64,000 nucleotides of DNA from Rosistilla carotiformis (lineage in GTDB: Bacteria; Planctomycetota; Planctomycetia; Pirellulales; Pirellulaceae), in assembly GCF_007753095.1 (NCBI RefSeq), contig NZ_CP036348.1, positions 4,402,001 through 4,466,000 of the forward strand. The letters are read 5' to 3'. Shown here in pieces: positions 59,412 through 64,000 of the stretch. Numbering within the stretch: position 1 is the stretch's first letter; the number at the start of each line of letters is the position of its first letter. Below the pieces are notes generated by a model that had not been told where the DNA came from, did not search any database, and worked only from the letters and a program-made list of their open reading frames with translations. Made by a program: the position numbers and the translations under genes.

Positions 59412-60361
59412 TGCTTCGCGCCAGGCCAGTGGTTCCACCAACTCTTGAACAGCTTCCACTGGTCGTGGATCCACGCCCGCTGACTGTCGCTGAGCGCGTC
59501 GTGGGAATTGAAGTGATGCTCGTACTCCGAATCCCCTTCCAACACCATCAGATATTTGTAGTACAGGACCAGATCGGGCCCTTCGTCGAACTTCGACAGC
59601 ACCGCCATCGCGTCGTCCAGTTCCAAAGCCAATCGCCGCGCTTCGACATCCCCCGCCGCAGCCAAGCGGCACAGTTCGATTAGCCGAAGGACTTGTTTTG
59701 GAAGCGCGTTCCCGACCCCCGTGATCGCCCCGACGGCGCCACAGCGAACGAATCCATGAAAAACCTGGGTGTCGACACCCACCATCAAGGCGAGCTCGGA
59801 ATTGCCGCTGGTGATATGTTCCGCGGCATAGCTGAGCGATTCGGCGCCGCCAAACTCTTTGAATCCGACCAGATTCGGGTGTTCGCGACGGAGTTCAAAA
59901 AACAGATCCGCTCGCGTCTGGAACCCGTAATACGGACTGTTATAGATGACCGCCGGCAATCGATCCGCTGAGCGAAGGATATCGGCAAAGTGATGCCGCT
60001 GAGCCGCCGCGGAGCTGCCACGCGACAAAACGCGTGGGATCAGCATCAATCCGGCCGCGCCAACGGCTTGAGCATGGGCGGCGTGCGCGGCGGCGAGTTT
60101 GGGATTTTGAGCCCCGGTGCCGACGACCACGGGCACACCCGCTGAGGCCAGTCGCTTCACTCCTTCTTGACGCTGCAGATCGGTCAACAGAGGCCAGTCT
60201 CCCATCGACCCGCAATAGACGACCGCACACATTCCTGCGTCGAGCAATTGATGCCCTTTGCGGACCAAGGCGTCGAAGTCGGGATTGCCCGCGGAATCGC
60301 AGGGGGTCATCAACGCCGGCATGCAGCCACAAAATAGATCTCGACCACGATTCACCGTCAT
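59408..60361 (-). CDS. DHDPS/NAL-family lyase, probable 1-pyrroline-4-hydroxy-2-carboxylate deaminase
   Basis: The 317-residue protein has the DHDPS barrel: catalytic Lys168 (LVGFKEFGG) and Tyr140 (AVIYNSPYYG). The GTTGE motif is GSMGD here, so it is not DapA. With the coupled hydroxyproline epimerase, the expected role is the deaminase of the D-hydroxyproline pathway. The ATG at 60361 is chosen over an upstream TTG. The D-hydroxyproline dehydrogenase is not visible in the window. Confidence 0.88.
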   Translation of the reverse strand: MTVNRGRDLFCGCMPALMTPCDSAGNPDFDALVRKGHQLLDAGMCAVVYCGSMGDWPLLTDLQRQEGVKRLASAGVPVVVGTGAQNPKLAAAHAAHAQAVGAAGLMLIPRVLSRGSSAAAQRHHFADILRSADRLPAVIYNSPYYGFQTRADLFFELRREHPNLVGFKEFGGAESLSYAAEHITSGNSELALMVGVDTQVFHGFVRCGAVGAITGVGNALPKQVLRLIELCRLAAAGDVEARRLALELDDAMAVLSKFDEGPDLVLYYKYLMVLEGDSEYEHHFNSHDALSDSQRAWIHDQWKLFKSWWNHWPGAKQ

Positions 60362-60499
60362 CTCTCCCAAAGGGCATGCTCGCTGCGTCTCGAACGCTTC
60401 AACGCTCAAGCTTTAAACGCCGGATGATTGTAACTCGCCAAATCCGTTTTGACCGCATGCCGCGACGATGGTCCCGGCAAAATCCTCAGCGATTGCTCG

Positions 60500-62149
60500 C
60501 TACGGCGTCGAAGTCGTTTGTACCAACGCCTCGGGACGCGACAACTGAAAATAGTGTCCGTGGTCGGAGGTTAAGATCAACGCGGTGTCATCCCATCCCC
60601 CGTTTTCTTCGATCCACTGAACCACGCCCTCGAAAGCGTCATCGCCGCTGTGGATGGCGCCGATCGCGTTGTCGATGTTGTTGGAGTGGCTGGCCCAATC
60701 GACGTCGCCCGATTCGACCATCAACCACCAGCGGTCGTTGCGAGATTCCAGCACTTCCATCGCGGCAACCGCCATCTGTCGCAGATTGATGTTCTCGCTC
60801 ACGTCAGCTTCGCTGTAGACCTCCGCTTTTTGCACCTTGCTGCCACCGATGCTGTCGACGGGATCATACTTTCCATCGGCTGTCTGGTAGGGCAGGTGTC
60901 CGCCGCCGACGCCAAAATATCCGAACAGTCGATTCTTGTCGGCGATCGCTTTTGCAACGGCAGCGGAAAGCACCTTCGGCCCCACCGTTCCTGGGGTTCG
61001 CTGAGCGACCACGTACTTGCCGCCGTTGGAAGCGTCGATCGCCTTCAGATCCTCTTCGGTCAGGTATTTGTTCCCCGGGACGAAGTTCTCTCCCTGGCCA
61101 CCATCTTTTTCAGTGGCGACACCCCAGCCGCCTCCCATCAGAACGTCCAATCCCGAAAGGCCACCGGGATGATAGATCGACGGACGGCCGATCAGATCGC
61201 GGGTGATGTCTTGGTAGTCGTTGCGATGGACATTGTTGCCATAAGCACAGGCGGGGGTCGCGTGGCTGATCGGAACGCTGGTCACCACGCCGACCGCGAA
61301 ACCGTCCTCTTGCAACGTGCGCGCGATCGGCAGGACTTCACGCCCCATCGCATCGACATTCACCGAATTGTTGTAAGTCTTGATGCCAGCGGTCAGCGAA
61401 GTCGCCGAAGAGGCCGAATCGGTGTAGGCGTGCGGTTGCTCTTTGCTCTTGCCGATCGGATAGTCGGCATCGGTGATCGGTTTCCAAGGGGCATCGCCGC
61501 AACGTTGGAAATCGTAACCGCCTCGCAATTTCCCACCGGGATTGGTCACCCGCTGCTTGTCGACGCTCACCGAAGTGCCGTCGTTGTGCGGGCTGGTTAC
61601 ACAATACCCGTAATCGGTTGTCGCACCGCGGTAGTCGAGAAACGCCAGTCCCTCGCCTCGCCCTTCGCTGTAAGCAACTTTGCCAAGCTTTGCGATCGCG
61701 GCGGCGCGTGTCGTGTGCCAATCCATCCCATCGAAGACGAACAGGATCACCCGTTTCTTTCCGGCGTCGACAGCCGATTGCTGCAATCGATAGACGTCGG
61801 TTTGGTCGAAGTATTCCGCCTCGGGATTCAGCGTCCCCTCGGGAACCTGTCCATACAATCGCTCGATCGCCGCTTCGTCGCGGTAGACGCTCTTCGCTCC
61901 CGAGACCGACTTCATGTCCATCCCAAACGAATAGACCGGAATCAGCCGGTTGCTGTGACTCCGCCAGCTGGAATAGCTTTTCGGATCGGGGCCCCAATGT
62001 CCCCAATCGGCAGCCCGTGCTTCGACCGCGGCCGCTTGCAAGGCAGCGATCGGATCGGACGTCTGCGCGGTGGCCGACCAAGGTGCAGCGGTAAGGACCA
62101 AGAGACAAGCGAGCTGGAAAGTCAGCATGCGGTGGGAAGCGGTGAGCAT
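60500..62149 (-). CDS. Exported alkaline phosphatase
   Basis: The 549-residue protein has a signal peptide (about 8-28), a catalytic Ser in YTDSASSATSLTAG, and metal ligands in VESGDVDWASHSNN and TSDHGHYFQ. VFDGMDWHTTRAA supplies the first metal Asp. It releases phosphate in the periplasm. The longer N-terminus has a second Met at 62128. It is about 50 bases downstream of the related AP-superfamily gene, so the two may be coexpressed. No PHO box was identified. Confidence 0.9.
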   Translation of the reverse strand: MLTASHRMLTFQLACLLVLTAAPWSATAQTSDPIAALQAAAVEARAADWGHWGPDPKSYSSWRSHSNRLIPVYSFGMDMKSVSGAKSVYRDEAAIERLYGQVPEGTLNPEAEYFDQTDVYRLQQSAVDAGKKRVILFVFDGMDWHTTRAAAIAKLGKVAYSEGRGEGLAFLDYRGATTDYGYCVTSPHNDGTSVSVDKQRVTNPGGKLRGGYDFQRCGDAPWKPITDADYPIGKSKEQPHAYTDSASSATSLTAGIKTYNNSVNVDAMGREVLPIARTLQEDGFAVGVVTSVPISHATPACAYGNNVHRNDYQDITRDLIGRPSIYHPGGLSGLDVLMGGGWGVATEKDGGQGENFVPGNKYLTEEDLKAIDASNGGKYVVAQRTPGTVGPKVLSAAVAKAIADKNRLFGYFGVGGGHLPYQTADGKYDPVDSIGGSKVQKAEVYSEADVSENINLRQMAVAAMEVLESRNDRWWLMVESGDVDWASHSNNIDNAIGAIHSGDDAFEGVVQWIEENGGWDDTALILTSDHGHYFQLSRPEALVQTTSTP

Positions 62150-62198
62150 GGTGGATCGTTTGAAGGAGGGAGGTGGAGGGAAAGTTTTGGTGGGTTGG

Positions 62199-63584
62199 TT
62201 ATTCTAACGCAGCGGTCAACGGTTTGCCGTCGCTGTAAGGGTATTTGAGTTCAAGAAGTTTCGCGATCGTGGGTGCGATGTCGATGTTTTCGACCGTCGG
62301 CAATTGGACGCCGCTGCGGATGCCAGCTCCCGACAGCACGCACAACGCTTTCATCTTCGGCAGCGTCGAGACAAACCCGTGTGAACCGAGTGCGGTCTTC
62401 GCTTCGGTGTTGCTGGCAACCAATGTCTCGCCGTCGACCGAACCCGAAACCGAATATCCATCGGCAGCCACGAGAACCGCATCGGGAGACTGATTGTATT
62501 CGCGAGGGTGCAGCAGACCGATCTCCGCGAATCCGTCGGGCAAGACAACGTCGGCGACACCTTCGAGACCGACGAACATTTTCTTAAACGCTTCGGCTTG
62601 CTCGGTCGCTTCGCCGGGGTTGGTGCAGTAGACCAAGCCGATGCCTCCCTCGGGTACAACATGCACCTGCGCCTCGCGAATTTTCCCCGCTTCGGCCGTC
62701 AGCAGTCCCGCCTGACGCAACACGACGTTGGGGCGGATCGCTTCGGGAGTCCGCGTGAAGCCGTGGTCCGAAAGGACAATCAACGTCGTTTGATCGCGGA
62801 TCCCCGCCTCGTCGATGGCCGCGACGATCCGCGCCAAACACATGTCGGCATAGGCGTTGGCGGTGTAACCTTCCGGCGTTTGCGGGCCTCTCTGGTGATG
62901 GACGCTGTCGACATTCAATAGATGGATCAACGTCAGGTTCGGTTTCCGGTCGCGAATCAAGTGGCAAGCCGCTTCGGTCCAGACATAATCGCGGCCGACC
63001 GTGCTCAGCTTGCGGAACGACGCATCGGTCTCGTCGACCAGCAGTCCCAGTTCGACCAATTCCTTTCGCAGCCTCGGCGTACTGTGCAGTAACGCATCGG
63101 GAACGTCGGGGAATTGATCGTCCAGCGATTTCGACCCGCGGGTGCAGGGCCAATTGATCTCAGCGGTCGAAAGCCCCGCAGCGTGCGCGGCGTCGACAAT
63201 CGTCGGAATGCGGACGAGATCACTCTGGTCACGACGCGAATCGATCGTGGTCGGAACACCGATCGGCCCACGCACCAAAACGCCATTGGCCATGACGCCA
63301 TGCTTCTCGGGGCGGACACCGGTCACCAACGTCGTGTGGTTGGGCCAAGTGACCGACGGGTTCGACGGGATCATACCACCGTCGACGATTGCTCCTTCGC
63401 GAGCCAGTCGCCGGATCGTGGGCAGGGGCACCTTGGGGTCGTCGACGAGATAGGCCGCGAGCCCATCGAGACTGACCACAACAACATGTTTTGCAGAGTC
63501 CGCCGCGGGGGCGGAAGGGGCCAAGCAGCAGCAGGACGCAGCGGCGACCGCTGCGATACACAGCACGCGGGGAAGGGTTTGCAT
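62199..63584 (-). CDS. Exported alkaline-phosphatase-superfamily phosphodiesterase/pyrophosphatase
   Basis: The 461-residue product has a signal peptide (about 1-28), then VVVVSLDGLAAYL (metal Asp), SNPSVTWPNHTTLVTG (nucleophile Thr) and VLSDHGFTRTPEAI (metal Asp-His). This is the nucleotide pyrophosphatase/phosphodiesterase group. The ATG at 63584 is used; the upstream extension is not signal-like. It lies in tandem with the alkaline phosphatase. Confidence 0.9.
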   Translation of the reverse strand: MQTLPRVLCIAAVAAASCCCLAPSAPAADSAKHVVVVSLDGLAAYLVDDPKVPLPTIRRLAREGAIVDGGMIPSNPSVTWPNHTTLVTGVRPEKHGVMANGVLVRGPIGVPTTIDSRRDQSDLVRIPTIVDAAHAAGLSTAEINWPCTRGSKSLDDQFPDVPDALLHSTPRLRKELVELGLLVDETDASFRKLSTVGRDYVWTEAACHLIRDRKPNLTLIHLLNVDSVHHQRGPQTPEGYTANAYADMCLARIVAAIDEAGIRDQTTLIVLSDHGFTRTPEAIRPNVVLRQAGLLTAEAGKIREAQVHVVPEGGIGLVYCTNPGEATEQAEAFKKMFVGLEGVADVVLPDGFAEIGLLHPREYNQSPDAVLVAADGYSVSGSVDGETLVASNTEAKTALGSHGFVSTLPKMKALCVLSGAGIRSGVQLPTVENIDIAPTIAKLLELKYPYSDGKPLTAALE

Positions 63585-63744
63585 GGATCGATTTCCGTTG
63601 GGGACGGCAAGCGGCGATCGCAGCTTGAACCGGCGGTCAAAGCGATGCACCGCGTTGGAGGGAGCGCATGCAAATCATAGTTGCCCCGCGGAAGCCGATC
63701 AACGATGCGGTCGATCAACCCTATCGATCAAATCAACCTGCGGG

Positions 63745-63936
63745 TCAGGAAGCGCTCCGTACCAGCGACGATCGCGGTTGATCCCCGCGACTGACACCGG
63801 TCCCGGTCCCGAAGGGGCCAGCGGTGAGCGAACCGTGCGGTTGGGCTGCTTCGTTGTCCTGCGGGACAACAACGGTAAAGATCAGGCCATGGTTGGTTTG
63901 AACCAAAATCTCGCGTGGTTTCATTTCAGTCGACAC
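63745..63936 (-). CDS. Small protein of unknown function, 63 aa
   Basis: The start is a GTG at 63936, with GAAGGA about nine bases upstream; the ATG at 63924 is an alternative. MKPREILVQTNHGLIFTVVV then PQDNEAAQPH is a plausible small protein with a hydrophobic core. No homologue recognised. It is the last gene in the window, and its right-hand context is cut off. Confidence 0.5.
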   Translation of the reverse strand: MSTEMKPREILVQTNHGLIFTVVVPQDNEAAQPHGSLTAGPFGTGTGVSRGDQPRSSLVRSAS

Positions 63937-64000
63937 GTCTAATTTTCCTTCAATGAAAGGGGGTGGATGAGTCAATCAGCAACGCCATGAAGGAGATGCA

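Overview
This 64 kb window is chromosomal DNA from a planctomycete, most likely of the Pirellulaceae (Rhodopirellula/Rosistilla-like; the exact genus is inference). The evidence is a DUF1559 prepilin-like protein, a PVC-type CxxCH heme protein with propeller and HEAT repeats, exported PQQ-propeller proteins, a sulfatase, a TAT-exported Gfo/Idh/MocA dehydrogenase, a WXG100 protein and moderately high GC. I see no rRNA, transposase, phage genes or CRISPR array. Most genes are long, intact and ordinary, so this is core chromosome with repeat islands rather than a genomic island.

Layout. 0-3.2 kb: purC (5' end cut by the window), a Cys-rich membrane-linked protein and a DUF1559 protein. 3.2-12.6 kb, all minus strand: ndk; a three-gene WXG100/TPR/coiled-coil operon; an MMPL/RND transporter; a Zn alcohol dehydrogenase; bioD; a 2-keto-3-deoxygluconate kinase; and an SDR that may be a mannonate/fructuronate reductase (uronate catabolism). 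12.8-18.7 kb: an exported metallophosphoesterase, two tiny conserved-looking genes, a GGQ release-factor-like protein, a PAP2 phosphatase and the lipid A genes lpxI and lpxD. 19-22 kb: apgM and a four-ACT aspartokinase. 22-31 kb: repeats, a serine hydrolase, an ExbB/ExbD-like pair with rdgB, two lipoproteins, xerC and a small gene. 31-38.4 kb: a bestrophin-like channel, the suf operon (sufR-C-B-D-T) and a divergent glucose dehydrogenase. 38.5-39.2 kb: a tandem array of structured repeats. 39.3-54 kb: exported catabolic proteins (CxxCH heme protein, endonuclease/phosphatase-family protein, PQQ propeller, Gfo/Idh, FAD oxidoreductase, sulfatase, F5/8C protein). 54-56.5 kb: hsp20 with a sigma-54 promoter, an NAD(P)-binding protein and tRNA-Lys. 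57-64 kb: PQQ propeller, a hydroxyproline epimerase/DHDPS-family pair, two alkaline-phosphatase-superfamily enzymes and a small gene.

Regulation visible in the sequence: a perfect GG-N10-GC sigma-54 promoter before hsp20, a Fur-box-like palindrome before a PQQ-propeller gene, and a palindrome overlapping the -35 of the sufR operon promoter, a likely autoregulatory SufR operator.

Best candidates for undescribed biology: (1) the WXG100/TPR/coiled-coil operon with no type VII ATPase nearby; (2) an ExbB/ExbD-like pair with an N-terminal zinc ribbon on the channel subunit and no proton-carrying Asp in the partner's membrane helix; (3) two loci holding six copies of a roughly 185-bp multi-hairpin element, one of them an A-B-A-B dimer array.
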